DNA of 64,000 nucleotides from Bradyrhizobium stylosanthis (GTDB lineage: Bacteria; Pseudomonadota; Alphaproteobacteria; Rhizobiales; Xanthobacteraceae): positions 301,755 to 365,754 of the forward strand of contig NZ_LVEM01000002.1 in the NCBI RefSeq assembly GCF_001641335.1, given 5' to 3'. Below are positions 54,560-63,648 of the stretch, one piece after another. The position numbers and the translations under genes were made by a program. The notes under the pieces were generated by a model that was not told where the DNA came from, made no database searches, and saw only the letters and a list, made by a program, of their open reading frames with translations. The first letter of the stretch is position 1; every line of letters begins with the position of its first letter.

Positions 54560-56125
54560 TTAGGCCGCGCCCGAAGCCGCGTTGTACGGGCCCGTGCTGC
54601 TGCCAATGATCTGGGTGTCGATGCCCCGGTCGTACTGCAGCCTGAACTGCGCGAGCACCGCGAAGATGCGGAGCTGGTTGATCAGGTCGGGCGGATAGAG
54701 GACGTTGACCCGGTTCGGGTCGTTCGGATCGCGCTCGACCAGGAGATTGCGCTTGAAGTTTTGCAGGTCCTCGACCAGGCCGTCGTACATATCCTGCTGG
54801 TACTGGTTGATCAGCTCGGCCTTGATGATGCCCGGAGTGACGATGGCCTGGCCAGGGCCGAACTTGGTGCCGTCGTTGGCCAGCTTGTGCCTCGGGAATT
54901 TCGAGGTAATCGCGTGCTTCTGATTGCGCAGAAGCTTGGCCAGGGTCGCCAGCGTCGTCATCAGCTCATAGGCATCGTCCGGCTGCCCGTAGAGGTTCAT
55001 CTGGTAGGTCGTCTGCTCTCGGGCGATCATCGGCTGGCCGTCCGATCCGATCTTCTGGATGGCGATGCCGTTCGAGGCGAGCGAGTTCAACTCGATGAAG
55101 TCGAACCGCTGATGGATCGGCGCGGGCTTGATCTGGTTCAGCGACAGCGCCTGCAGCGGCCTCGCCGGATCATTGATGAAGGCACGCTGCGTCTTGGCCG
55201 TATAGGCCGCAGCCCATTCGAAGGATGGCGACGGGCTCGCGACCTCGAACCCCATGATGGACTCGACGCCGCTGTTCATCGTGTCGCCAAAGGTGAGCAG
55301 CCCGCTATAGGTGCCGCGCTTGGCCGAGATGACATGGCCGAACAGCTCGCGCTGCCAGCCCCAGCGGCCCTGGTCGGTGAAACCGTACTCCTGGTCCCAT
55401 TCGAACAGCGAATTGCTGTCCGTGTAAGGCATCGCGACATATTCGAACGGCTCGTCGCCCAGGTTGGTGATCGCCGTCGTGAACAAGGGCGTGCCGGTGC
55501 CCCCGGTCATGAAGCCGCTTGCGGGCAAGGTGATGCCGAGGCCGACCGGGGTTTGCTGGCCGCCCGTGCTGCCGTAGTAGTTCAGCGCGACGTTGATCTC
55601 GTTGGCGTTGACGCTGTTGAAGACCGAAGTGAGCGTCACCGTACCGGCTGCCGCCGCCGCCGTGACCGGCAGCGAGGTGTCGGCGTTGATCGCGTCGGCG
55701 ATGGCCTGACCGATCATCGTCGGGGTGTCAGTGGTCAGCACGTTGACAGGGACATAATCGCCCGCGACGTAGAGATGGATCGTGCCCGCTGCTGCCGGCG
55801 AAGCCGTAATGACGATGTCGCCCGTTGCTGCTGACGCGCCGGTCGGTTCGGCCAGCGGCAGGCCCCAGACCTCGTTGGCAAAGTTGTTCGCGAAGAACGA
55901 CTTGAACATCCGCGACAGCTCGGAGCCTTCTCCGAATTGCGCATCAGCCTGCGCCTGGCTGCCGATGGGGACCGCGATATCCGGGTCGGCCGTACCGCCT
56001 TTCATGACGCCGACCATCAGCGCGCGCAGATTGATCGTCGGCAGCCCTGCCATGCTGGGATCGACCTCGACCCAGTAGAGCGGCACTTTGATATTGGCAG
56101 GAATGTTGGCAAAGCTGATCGGCAT
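54560..56125 (-). CDS. Contractile tail sheath protein (Mu gpL-like)
   Basis: The 521-residue protein contains LPTINLRALMVGVMKGGTAD, VPIGSQAQADAQFGEGSELS and FEYVAMPYTDSNSLFEWDQE, and a C-terminal region with LINQYQQDMYDGLVEDLQNF and NVLYPPDLINQLRIFAVLAQ, all typical of Mu-like sheath proteins. A central beta-rich part with TVTLTSVFNSVNANEINVAL forms an extra domain. It defines a contractile tail. Confidence 0.94.
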   Translation of the reverse strand: MPISFANIPANIKVPLYWVEVDPSMAGLPTINLRALMVGVMKGGTADPDIAVPIGSQAQADAQFGEGSELSRMFKSFFANNFANEVWGLPLAEPTGASAATGDIVITASPAAAGTIHLYVAGDYVPVNVLTTDTPTMIGQAIADAINADTSLPVTAAAAAGTVTLTSVFNSVNANEINVALNYYGSTGGQQTPVGLGITLPASGFMTGGTGTPLFTTAITNLGDEPFEYVAMPYTDSNSLFEWDQEYGFTDQGRWGWQRELFGHVISAKRGTYSGLLTFGDTMNSGVESIMGFEVASPSPSFEWAAAYTAKTQRAFINDPARPLQALSLNQIKPAPIHQRFDFIELNSLASNGIAIQKIGSDGQPMIAREQTTYQMNLYGQPDDAYELMTTLATLAKLLRNQKHAITSKFPRHKLANDGTKFGPGQAIVTPGIIKAELINQYQQDMYDGLVEDLQNFKRNLLVERDPNDPNRVNVLYPPDLINQLRIFAVLAQFRLQYDRGIDTQIIGSSTGPYNAASGAA

Positions 56126-56160
56126 GGCTTGCTCTCCTCAAAATGAAAACGCCGCCCTGG

Positions 56161-56454
56161 TTAGGCGGCGCTGGTGTCCTCGTGCCTGCGGTGGGACCGA
56201 GTTTTGTCCCTATGCCCGTCTTCCTCGCGCGTGATGTCGCCATCGGCGATCCGGCGCTTCGTGAAGCGATCATCCGGCCACTCCGCGCCGCCTTCCTTGG
56301 GAAAGCCGCCAGCGTGCGGATGCTTCAGCAGCCGACGCATGGCGTCGTTCGCGGGTGCGACGCGGACGGTTTTCTGCGCCTTGCTGGCTTCCCGCATCTT
56401 CTCCAGTCGCTCGTTCATGCGCAGCCCGCGCAGCGATGCCTTGCTAACGGCCAT
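56161..56454 (-). CDS. DUF2635 protein (Mu gp38-like)
   Basis: The 97-residue product has the DUF2635 core TVRVAPANDAMRRLLKHPHA, then GGFPKEGGAEWPDDRFTKRR with IADGDI after it, and is framed by charged N- and C-terminal extensions. In Mu-type operons the gene lies just before the sheath gene, as here. Its role is unknown. Its start overlaps the end of the upstream gene by 11 bases. Confidence 0.75.
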   Translation of the reverse strand: MAVSKASLRGLRMNERLEKMREASKAQKTVRVAPANDAMRRLLKHPHAGGFPKEGGAEWPDDRFTKRRIADGDITREEDGHRDKTRSHRRHEDTSAA

Positions 56455-57130
56455 TGCCCTTGCTCCTTTGCTTGAAGTCCCGCTTCGCCCGGAAGCTCGA
56501 CGGGTCGAACTGATAGGTGGCGTGCAGCTGCTGGCGCTGGTCCATCTCGTCCTGCGTGTCGCCAGGTTTGATGCCGGTCTTGAGATCGATGGTCAGCAGG
56601 TCGTCCGGGATGATGGGCGACCAATAGGTGCGGTGGCGGCAGGTGATGTCGTATTGCACCTCACCGACCGGCGTTTCGTTGTTGAACGCTGCGTTACCCC
56701 AGACATAGCGGCGCACGCCGCGCTCGATGCTCTCAACTCTGGTGTTGTCGGGGTTCTGCTGCCCGGTGTTCGGGTTCATCGTGTCCAGCAGGTTCATGAT
56801 GTACTCGTCCGGCCACAGCCGGTTCATGATCCGCCAGTAGGCAGCGTCGAGTTGCGCCTCAAGCGCGTCCTGGTCGTTATTCGCCGCCAGGACCGAGAAG
56901 CCGATGCGCAACGCGTGAATGAAGCGGACTTCGCCCGCGTTGCCGTCGCCATCGGGCAGCATCGTCTCGTCGATGACGTAGACGCTGAGATAAGGCAGGT
57001 ACTCTGGCCGAGCGACCAGCATCTTGTTCTTGCGGCAGGTATAGCTCGCAAAGAAGGGATCGGCCGACACTGCATCGAAGAACACGTTCCGGATGACGTG
57101 CGAATAGCTCTGCGTGTCGGTAACGCCCAT
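56444..57130 (-). CDS. Phage tail-terminator-like protein
   Basis: From ATG 57130 (a GTG precedes) the 228-residue product contains HVIRNVFFDAVSADPFFASY, YLPYLSVYVIDETMLPDGDG and RFIHALRIGFSVLAANNDQD, then PVGEVQYDITCRHRTYWSPI. The pattern fits the proteins that lie between head-tail connectors and sheath in Mu-like phages and may close the tail tube. The family cannot be fixed by eye. Confidence 0.7.
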   Translation of the reverse strand: MGVTDTQSYSHVIRNVFFDAVSADPFFASYTCRKNKMLVARPEYLPYLSVYVIDETMLPDGDGNAGEVRFIHALRIGFSVLAANNDQDALEAQLDAAYWRIMNRLWPDEYIMNLLDTMNPNTGQQNPDNTRVESIERGVRRYVWGNAAFNNETPVGEVQYDITCRHRTYWSPIIPDDLLTIDLKTGIKPGDTQDEMDQRQQLHATYQFDPSSFRAKRDFKQRSKGNGR

Positions 57131-57486
57131 CACATGACCGTTTCGTACTTGCGGATGGTCAGCATGGTCTGCCCGCCGCCGTCGCTGACCGCATCGACGA
57201 TCTGGTACTCGCCCTTCGGAACGTTGTTGCAGTCGACCGGGATGATGACGTGGTCGTTCTGCATCGGCAGAACGGCGAACTCGCTCTCGTGAATGTCGAG
57301 GATGGTGCGCTGGTCTGAATAGAGCGAGCCGTCGAGCGCGGTCACGTCGGTCGAATAGGTGTTGAGAATGCCGCGCCCCGGATAGCTGCCCGCAGCGGGC
57401 TGCGATTTCAGCGGAACGAACGTGCAGTCGACCGCCCAGAAATCGAAGATCGGCGATTGCAGCAGAACGTCCAGGTTTATGGCCAT
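57130..57486 (-). CDS. Head-tail joining protein (hypothetical)
   Basis: From ATG 57486 the 118-residue product contains NLDVLLQSPIFDFWAVDCTF, then SQPAAGSYPGRGILNTYSTD, DQRTILDIHESEFAVLPMQN and CNNVPKGEYQIVDAVSDGGG, a beta-rich form consistent with a neck or stopper protein. It lies between the gp10-like and the tail-terminator-like genes and overlaps both slightly. The exact role is inferred by order. Confidence 0.68.
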   Translation of the reverse strand: MAINLDVLLQSPIFDFWAVDCTFVPLKSQPAAGSYPGRGILNTYSTDVTALDGSLYSDQRTILDIHESEFAVLPMQNDHVIIPVDCNNVPKGEYQIVDAVSDGGGQTMLTIRKYETVM

Positions 57487-57869
57487 TTCATCGCCTCGCC
57501 GAGAAGCTTTGCCATCCGGTCGACCAGCTTCGTGAACAGCTCGGTTCGCAGGATCGGCCGGGTCGATGACGGCTGACGGCCCGCGCCGCGCAGGCGATAC
57601 TGCTTCGGCGCAGCGACCACGGGCCGCTTCGGCCTGGTGAAGCCGCTTCCGGGCTGCTCGGCGCGCGAGCGCGGCCAGATATCGGTCTCGGCCGTCGTCG
57701 CGTCCTTGGCGCCGCTGACCTCGATGTTCGGATATTTGCGGCGCATGTCGGTGCGCTGCCAATCGACCAACTCCTCGGGCATCTGCTTGTGGAGTTCGTC
57801 GAGCTGCTTGCCGAAGGTCTCGAACTTCTTCAGGAGTTCGTCCGCGCCTTCGACCTTGATCTCAAACAT
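57477..57869 (-). CDS. HK97 gp10-like head-tail protein
   Basis: From ATG 57869 the 130-residue protein starts MFEIKVEGADELLKKFETFG, and continues with a helix and RTDMRRKYPNIEV, then a basic Pro-rich part, and a C-terminal helix LVDRMAKLLGEAMK. The beginning matches HK97 gp10-type proteins. It overlaps the neighbour genes at both ends (57477-57486 and 57862-57869). Confidence 0.72.
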   Translation of the reverse strand: MFEIKVEGADELLKKFETFGKQLDELHKQMPEELVDWQRTDMRRKYPNIEVSGAKDATTAETDIWPRSRAEQPGSGFTRPKRPVVAAPKQYRLRGAGRQPSSTRPILRTELFTKLVDRMAKLLGEAMKWP

Positions 57870-58515
57870 AGTAGCGCATGTACGCCGACAGCAGCGGCTC
57901 AACCATTCCAGCCGCCATGCCGAGCGGTCCAGGCCCGCCCATCTTCGCCAGCGCCTGGTTCACGTCGAAAAACTGCACGCGGGACTCGCGATGCGAGATC
58001 GAGCGCACGCCCGCCGTCATCGAGCGCGATTGCCACACCCGCGCGCTCTGAACCAGCAATGCCAATGCTTGCTTGAGGGCTGGCGGCGCTTCGTCGGGCA
58101 GCTCATAGCCGCCCGTGTATGTGACGCGGATCGGCTCGCTCCAGGACGCGTTGAAAAACTGCAGCTTGCCGCTGGCGTTTTCCAGCTCATAGGTGCCGCT
58201 AAGGTCCGCGCCATCGGGTCCGGTGACGGACTGGATGTCGCCATCAGCGACCGGATAGTGCGTGAGAAAAACCCGCCCATTGTCGGTATCGAACGGCTTG
58301 GTGTCGCCGCGCCAGGTTTCCTCGACGGTTTCCTTGGCGAAGACGCGGCGGCAGGTCGTTGCGATGATGTCGGAATAGGTCGTGATCCACATCTGCAACA
58401 GCTCGTCTTCGCTGGTGTCGGTCGAGGAGATGCCGATCAGCGTCTTGATCTCATCGAGCGACGCGAGGTCGTAACTGGCCGCTGGCTCAAGCACCTTGAT
58501 GCTGATGTCAGCCAT
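57862..58515 (-). CDS. Head-tail connector protein (gp6-like)
   Basis: From ATG 58515 the 217-residue protein begins MADISIKVLEPAASYDLASL, with DEIKTLIGISSTDTSEDELL, and continues with ITTYSDIIATTCRRVFAKET and FLTHYPVADGDIQSVTGPDG and a C-terminal helix ALKQALALLVQSARVWQSRS. It resembles the gp6/gp15-type adaptor that binds below the portal. It overlaps the collagen-like gene by 8 bases. Confidence 0.82.
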   Translation of the reverse strand: MADISIKVLEPAASYDLASLDEIKTLIGISSTDTSEDELLQMWITTYSDIIATTCRRVFAKETVEETWRGDTKPFDTDNGRVFLTHYPVADGDIQSVTGPDGADLSGTYELENASGKLQFFNASWSEPIRVTYTGGYELPDEAPPALKQALALLVQSARVWQSRSMTAGVRSISHRESRVQFFDVNQALAKMGGPGPLGMAAGMVEPLLSAYMRYYV

Positions 58516-59734
58516 CGCTCTCCTCGTGATACTGCTCGAAAAGCGCTCGCACGTTGATGGGCGCGGCCTGGCTGCCATCCGACAGAACCGGCGTGATGGT
58601 GTAGCTCGCCCGATTGACTTCCCAACGGACGATGGTCGCCGCGTTCGCTCCGGGCAGCCCGCGCGGTCCAGGCTCGCCGCGCTCGCCCTTCGGCCCTGGC
58701 TTGCCTGCGCGCCCCGCCGACGCGATCAGCTGCCAGCCGTCGCCTGGGCAAGGCCCCGGTTCATCGCAGCGTGCGACGAACGCGGACCCGTTGAGGGCGA
58801 CGATGTTCAGAAAATTGTAGGTCTCGCCTTCGCGATAGGTGCCGCGGACCATCGGCATGCTGGCGTTGCGCCCCGCAGCCGCGATGCAGGCCCAGTCGCC
58901 ATGCGGCGGCGGGCGCGCCGTATCGCACCTCGCCTGATAGGTCGAGCCGTGATGCGTGACGATATCGCCCTCGTAGTGGACGGAGCCCTCGGCAAACGGG
59001 CTCGCGGCCTTCAGTTGCCCCGGCGCACCGTCCTTGCCGTTCTGGCCGGGCTCACCCTTTTCGCCGCGCTCGCCTTGCTCGCCGCGAGGACCGGGCTGGC
59101 CTTGCGGGCCTTCGTCGCCTTGCTGGCCTTTCTCGCCGGGATCGCCTTTTTCGCCTTGCGCGCCATCTTGTCCTCGCTCGCCGCGCCCGCCTCGGTCTCC
59201 AGGCTCACCTTTCTCTCCAGCATCACCCTTTGGACCAATTTCGCCGCGCTCGCCTCTCTCGCCTGCGGGACCAGGTTCACCTGGCTCACCTGGCTCTCCG
59301 GGGGCACCATCCGAGCCGCGGTCGCCTTTCTCTCCGCGCTGACCGAGGCCACCCTCAAGTCCGCGCTCGCCTTGCGGCCCACGCTCACCTGGCTCGCCGC
59401 GCTCACCTGGGCCGCCTTGCGGACCAAGAGGGCCTGGCTCGCCGGGGGCGCCATCCGCGCCGTTCCGCAGCTCGGCTAGGCGCGCATTGATTAGCTCGGC
59501 GAACTCGCCCCGCAACGTTGCGAGCTGTGCTTTCAGCTCGATGACCTGGGCCTTGAATTCTGAAACGGTCGCTGACGCCTGCGCCTCGATCAGGGCGCGG
59601 TCGCGCTGCCATTGCCGCTGCTGGGTGTCCAGCACCTGGGCGAGCGCCTCGCGCCAGGCGTCAAGGAGCAAGTCGCCGCCGTCCGATGTGCTCGGTGAGC
59701 CTAAATAGGTTTCTGACTTCCCGTTGAATGTCAT
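58508..59734 (-). CDS. Collagen-like protein in the head-gene cluster, with two repeated sugar-binding-like modules
   Basis: The 408-residue protein starts with a helical coiled-coil (about 24-88: RALIEAQASATVSEFKAQVI). Then come 50 uninterrupted G-x-y triplets (residues 92-241), rich in Glu, Lys, Arg and Pro. Two similar modules follow (about 255-345), each with a strand ending in ARCD (STYQARCDTARPPPHGDWAC, SAFVARCDEPGPCPGDGWQL); they resemble small chitin/carbohydrate-binding folds. A second G-x-y stretch of about 6 triplets and a beta tail end the protein. It starts 74 bases inside the portal gene in another frame and lies between the portal and the connector genes, so it is likely a trimeric head or neck fibre. 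Confidence 0.82.
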   Translation of the reverse strand: MTFNGKSETYLGSPSTSDGGDLLLDAWREALAQVLDTQQRQWQRDRALIEAQASATVSEFKAQVIELKAQLATLRGEFAELINARLAELRNGADGAPGEPGPLGPQGGPGERGEPGERGPQGERGLEGGLGQRGEKGDRGSDGAPGEPGEPGEPGPAGERGERGEIGPKGDAGEKGEPGDRGGRGERGQDGAQGEKGDPGEKGQQGDEGPQGQPGPRGEQGERGEKGEPGQNGKDGAPGQLKAASPFAEGSVHYEGDIVTHHGSTYQARCDTARPPPHGDWACIAAAGRNASMPMVRGTYREGETYNFLNIVALNGSAFVARCDEPGPCPGDGWQLIASAGRAGKPGPKGERGEPGPRGLPGANAATIVRWEVNRASYTITPVLSDGSQAAPINVRALFEQYHEESDG

Positions 59735-61061
59735 CGCGGTTGCCTTTTTCGGGCGGGAGCGGTGCCGGTGGTGCCGATGGCGGCCCTGGCGTGGCCGGGA
59801 TTTTTCCCGCTGCGCTCAACGGAACGACTTGCTGCTGCACGCGCGGCTCGTCGCCGAATGGGACGGCGTCGAGGCCCTCTTGCTGACGAGCCTCATTGGG
59901 CGCGAAGATGCCGCCCTGGACGCCGCGCGCCAGCGCTTCGATGCGGTCTTTCATCGCCGACCGCAGCAATGCCGCCGTATCGAACTCGACATATTCGTCG
60001 GGCTGGCCTTTCAGCCCGAACAGCACGCCGATGGCTTCCTCGATGTGGTTGAGGCAAAATCCGAGGCCCGAAGCGATCCAGCTCTGCATCAGCAGTTCGG
60101 TCGAGCTGTAGGCTGCGCCGCCGAGGCCGAGGATCTGCAGCGGAATGCGAAAGGCGAGCGCAATGTGCTCGTTCGTCAGCTTGAGCATCTCGGCGGTCGC
60201 CGCGTCCCTGCCGCCAACTGCCCACGGCTGAACCTTCAGCCCCGCCGTCAGGATCGGCGTGCCGCCCTGGTGCAAGCCCTTGGCCTGGTCGTTCCAGCGG
60301 TCGCGCAGCGCCTGGACCTGGTCTTTGTCGAGCACGAGGTCAGTGGACAACACCGCAGAGGGCCGCGCCTCGTTCATGTAGAACGCAGCCTGCTGCCTCG
60401 CGATGGCGTTGTTGACGCCGATGTCGCCATAGGCAGCGACAATGGGGCTCTCGCCGACCAGCGGCACCGGGTAACGCTGCTTCAGCGTGTGAAGCCGGAT
60501 ATGCAGCACGTCGCGCATCGGCACCAGGACCGAGGACTCGCCGAGCCGCGCCGAGATCACGTCGTTGCCGTGCAGCTGGTAGAAGATTTCGCCGCCGACG
60601 GCGATGCGAGGAAACGACTGCTCCGATTTCATCAGGTGCAGCTCGTCGACCTCGTAGCGGTCGTTCCTCAACGCCAGCGCATAGCAATTGCCGTCGAGGT
60701 ACAGCGACCGGGTCGCGTTGAGCAGGAAATCGCTGATCGACTGATAGTCGTTCGGATGACGCAGCAAACGGGCGAGCGCCGAGTTCTTGACCCGGTCCCG
60801 CCCGCCCTTGTTGTTGAGCCGCCAGTGATCGCCAGGACACATGGCGACGGTTTGCGCATAGGCCGAGACGCAGGCCTCCACCATGGCCGATTGCGCTGAC
60901 AGCCCGATAGGGTCGTAGCCCTTCTGCCACCAGTTCAGATATTCGCCCACGGCAGCAGGAAGCCAGCCGCCCGTGATCGGCAGATGATACGGACCGGGAC
61001 GGTACTCGCCCTCGGCCGACTTCGAAATCAGCCGATTGAGACGGGTCAGCCAGCTCGCCAT
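59661..61061 (-). CDS. Portal protein (HK97 family)
   Basis: The 466-residue protein contains VEACVSAYAQTVAMCPGDHW, ALARLLRHPNDYQSISDFLL, LYLDGNCYALALRNDRYEVD, IAVGGEIFYQLHGNDVISAR and GLGGAAYSSTELLMQSWIAS, which are HK97-type portal signatures. It forms the ring through which DNA enters the capsid. The C-terminal end with Pro/Ala repeats overlaps the collagen-like gene by 74 bases, an unusually long overlap. Confidence 0.95.
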   Translation of the reverse strand: MASWLTRLNRLISKSAEGEYRPGPYHLPITGGWLPAAVGEYLNWWQKGYDPIGLSAQSAMVEACVSAYAQTVAMCPGDHWRLNNKGGRDRVKNSALARLLRHPNDYQSISDFLLNATRSLYLDGNCYALALRNDRYEVDELHLMKSEQSFPRIAVGGEIFYQLHGNDVISARLGESSVLVPMRDVLHIRLHTLKQRYPVPLVGESPIVAAYGDIGVNNAIARQQAAFYMNEARPSAVLSTDLVLDKDQVQALRDRWNDQAKGLHQGGTPILTAGLKVQPWAVGGRDAATAEMLKLTNEHIALAFRIPLQILGLGGAAYSSTELLMQSWIASGLGFCLNHIEEAIGVLFGLKGQPDEYVEFDTAALLRSAMKDRIEALARGVQGGIFAPNEARQQEGLDAVPFGDEPRVQQQVVPLSAAGKIPATPGPPSAPPAPLPPEKGNRDDIQREVRNLFRLTEHIGRRRLAP

Positions 61062-61075
61062 CGGCCTGCCATCGC

Positions 61076-61372
61076 CTATTCAGCGCGCTGTGCGCGGGTC
61101 GAATAGGTCTGCGGCCTGGCGTGCGGCTTGTCGGCGTCGAGCGCCTTGTCCTCGACCGGCTTGTTGTGCGGATCGGGCCCGCTGCCGTCGTCCTCGTGCT
61201 GGAGGATATGGCCACCGTGCATCGCGATGTCGTTCTCCTCCTGCGTCGGCGTCGGCTTGCCTTTGGTCCGCGCGGCATATTCAGCCCGCGACTTCTCGGC
61301 GGCCTTCTTGTCCTCGGCGACCGCCTTCTTGGCAGCCTCGGTCTGCGGATCGTCAGCCAGTTTGGTCGTCAT
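61076..61372 (-). CDS. Small hypothetical head-cluster protein
   Basis: The 98-residue product is highly charged, with DDPQTEAAKKAVAEDKKAAE, a helix-rich start, and a histidine/aspartate-rich middle (MHGGHILQHEDDGSGPDPHN). It lies between the capsid fusion and the portal gene. It may be a minor head component; no family is recognised. Confidence 0.6.
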   Translation of the reverse strand: MTTKLADDPQTEAAKKAVAEDKKAAEKSRAEYAARTKGKPTPTQEENDIAMHGGHILQHEDDGSGPDPHNKPVEDKALDADKPHARPQTYSTRAQRAE

Positions 61373-61432
61373 CGGAAATCCTCCTCGTTGGGGATGACCG
61401 TGCGCTGCACGCCGCAGCGCACGGGTCGCTTG

Positions 61433-63559
61433 TCACCAGGTGACGTTCTGCGTCCACGCAACGGTGCCAGCGCGCCGCTGAACCCAGTTGAGCGGCATGA
61501 TCATCCGCAGCGCGAGCGAGTCGGTCTGGAACAGAGAGCGCTGCGGCGCAGCCGCTGCTCCCGCACCATCGACCAGGTCCAGAGGAGCGGTGTCCTCCAT
61601 GTGCAGCGTGGCCTGATCGCTCATCTCCATGCGCGGGGCCTCGCCGCCGACCACGACGAAGTCGGCAGCATCGACCAGGATCAGCGCCCTGGGCGGCACC
61701 GTCGCGGAGTCGATGATCGGGACGCCGTTCAACGTCCCGGCCTTGATCTCGTCGCGGAACGGGAAGATGCCGGTGTTGGCTGCCGTCAGCATCGAGGCGC
61801 GCAGCATGTCGGTCTGGTTGGCAAGCCAGACCAGATTGCGCGTGTTGCCGAAGGTCTGCACCGAGATGCTGTTGATCAGCGCGGTAATGTCGCCGACCAG
61901 AGCCGCGATGCCGCCGCCAGCCGCTGCGGGGGTCGCGGCGACGCCGTTGAGCAGGCCAGGCGGCCGGATCGTGGTCGCCGGGTTGGCATCGATCAGCACG
62001 CTGTCGATGGCCACGGTGGTGTCGTCCTGGATCGCCTGCCGGATCAGCCCCTCAATTGCGGGGACGGAATGGTCGCCCATTTCCCGCGTCCAGGTGCTGA
62101 TGACCGCCATCTTCTTCGGAGTGAGCGTCTGCGAGGTGAACGCTCCCTGCCGAACGGGGATGGGCATGCCTTCGCCGACGAACGATCCCGCGAGGCTCGG
62201 CGTCCGCGAGCGCGTGGGGATGACGATGCGCCCGGAGGTCCCGAAGCTCAGCGTGAGCCCTTTCGGCGCAAGCCGGGTCAGGATCGCTTTCGGCATCAGG
62301 AGCGGCATCAGATCGGCATAGGTCGTCTGCGCCAGTTCCTGTGCCCAGCCAGCGACCGTGGTCATGGCAGGAGCAGACGCTGCGCGCGTGACGATCTCGC
62401 AGATCGCCTTGGTGCCGTCGTCTTCGCCGTAAATCCGCTGCCGCGTCTCGTCGACCGACTTGCCAGACGCCCTGGCGATGTAGGTCACGGTGGCGGCCCG
62501 GACGATGTAGTCCAGCAGGTCGAGGTCCTTCTTGCGATTGACGATGACTGCCGGTGCCGCAATCCGCTCGCGCTCGCCGCCGACGATAACGGTCGTGGAA
62601 AGCGCGCGGCCGCGGCCGGCGCCGTTGCCATCGGCCGTGGACTTCGCCAGCAGCTTCTCGGAGTCGACCAGGGCGGACCGGGTCTTTTCGAGCTGGGCGA
62701 TTTCGAAGTTGAACTTGCCGGTCGCTTCCAGATCGGCATCGCTGACGTTGGTGTCGTCCATCTTGGCGAGATGGGCTTCGAGGAGGTCCCGCTTGGCGAC
62801 GATCTGCGTCTCCAAGTCGGTAATGCGTTGAGCCAGGCCAGACATGGCGCTGCCCTTTCGAACACGAGATGTATCGGCATGCTCGCCGGTGATCCCGCGA
62901 CGCCTGGTCCTCGCGTCCATGTTGCCGTGCTTGGCGAACAGGAGGTCCATCGTTTGCGGGGAGATGTTCAGCGACTTGGCGACCGCCAAGGCGTTTGGAT
63001 TGGCTGGCACTGAGACCAGCGAAGTCTCGACCAATTCGCTACGCAGGAAGGTCACGCCCCAGTCGCTGCCTTCGCGCTGCTTGGTTTCGAGCGGTTTGAA
63101 GCCGACGCTGACGGCGCGCAGGATGCCCGCGTCGATCAGCTTCCTGATCTCGTCGATGCGCTCGGAGGTGCCGAACGGGGCCATCTGCAGCTCGCCCCGG
63201 AGCTGCTTGTTCTCGACGCGCAGGTTGCTCCACTTCCCAATCGGGAAGTCGCTCTTGTGATTGAACAGCGCAATCGGGTTGCGCTTGAAGTTCTTGAGGT
63301 CCCAGCCGTCGCTGAGAATGACATCGTCCATGCGGTCCGGGGTTTCGTCCGAGAGAACGAACTCGAGGCCGGTGAGCTGACCCGCATGCGTCTTGTGCTT
63401 GATGCCGGTGGCGGCGCGGTCCTCGTCATCATCGCCGTCGTTGTCCCAGATCAGCTGGCAGGCGTCCTCGTCGCCGAGTTCGTCCATGCAGCGATCCATG
63501 AAATCGTCGAAGGACTCGCCATCGTCAGGCTGAAGGTCATCGTCCTGCTTGACGCGCAT
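61433..63559 (-). CDS. Fused prohead protease - coiled coil - major capsid protein (HK97 type)
   Basis: From ATG 63559 (GGAGGG eight bases upstream) the 708-residue protein has three parts. First, the U35-type prohead protease (about 50-205): IALFNHKSDFPIGKW with His101, AVSVGFKPLE with Ser151, LVETSLVSVPANPNA. Second, a coiled-coil (delta-like) region (about 236-305: LAQRITDLETQIVAKRDLLE). Third, the HK97 capsid fold (about 320-700: LAGSFVGEGMPIPVRQGAFT, LLNGVAATPAAAGGGIAALV, ADFVVVGGEAPRMEMSDQAT). The three are often separate genes. Cutting after the delta part is expected. Confidence 0.92.
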   Translation of the reverse strand: MRVKQDDDLQPDDGESFDDFMDRCMDELGDEDACQLIWDNDGDDDEDRAATGIKHKTHAGQLTGLEFVLSDETPDRMDDVILSDGWDLKNFKRNPIALFNHKSDFPIGKWSNLRVENKQLRGELQMAPFGTSERIDEIRKLIDAGILRAVSVGFKPLETKQREGSDWGVTFLRSELVETSLVSVPANPNALAVAKSLNISPQTMDLLFAKHGNMDARTRRRGITGEHADTSRVRKGSAMSGLAQRITDLETQIVAKRDLLEAHLAKMDDTNVSDADLEATGKFNFEIAQLEKTRSALVDSEKLLAKSTADGNGAGRGRALSTTVIVGGERERIAAPAVIVNRKKDLDLLDYIVRAATVTYIARASGKSVDETRQRIYGEDDGTKAICEIVTRAASAPAMTTVAGWAQELAQTTYADLMPLLMPKAILTRLAPKGLTLSFGTSGRIVIPTRSRTPSLAGSFVGEGMPIPVRQGAFTSQTLTPKKMAVISTWTREMGDHSVPAIEGLIRQAIQDDTTVAIDSVLIDANPATTIRPPGLLNGVAATPAAAGGGIAALVGDITALINSISVQTFGNTRNLVWLANQTDMLRASMLTAANTGIFPFRDEIKAGTLNGVPIIDSATVPPRALILVDAADFVVVGGEAPRMEMSDQATLHMEDTAPLDLVDGAGAAAAPQRSLFQTDSLALRMIMPLNWVQRRAGTVAWTQNVTW

Positions 63560-63565
63560 AAACAA

Positions 63566-63648
63566 TCCCTCCGTCCCATCGCATGCGATGTTCGGTTGAC
63601 CCTTGGTTTGCTTGTTCTCTGGAAAGCGGTTCGGCTGCCGCGCTCAGC
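63566..63648. other. Intergenic gap between the capsid-like genes
   Basis: The 83 bases contain a purine-rich ribosome site for the fusion gene near 63573 and no other visible feature. Confidence 0.5.

Noticed and set aside
58780..59470. Repeated Gly-Pro-Glu codons looking like a tandem or CRISPR-type repeat
   Set aside because: The periodicity is 9 bases within one protein frame and encodes collagen-like triplets; there are no spacers.
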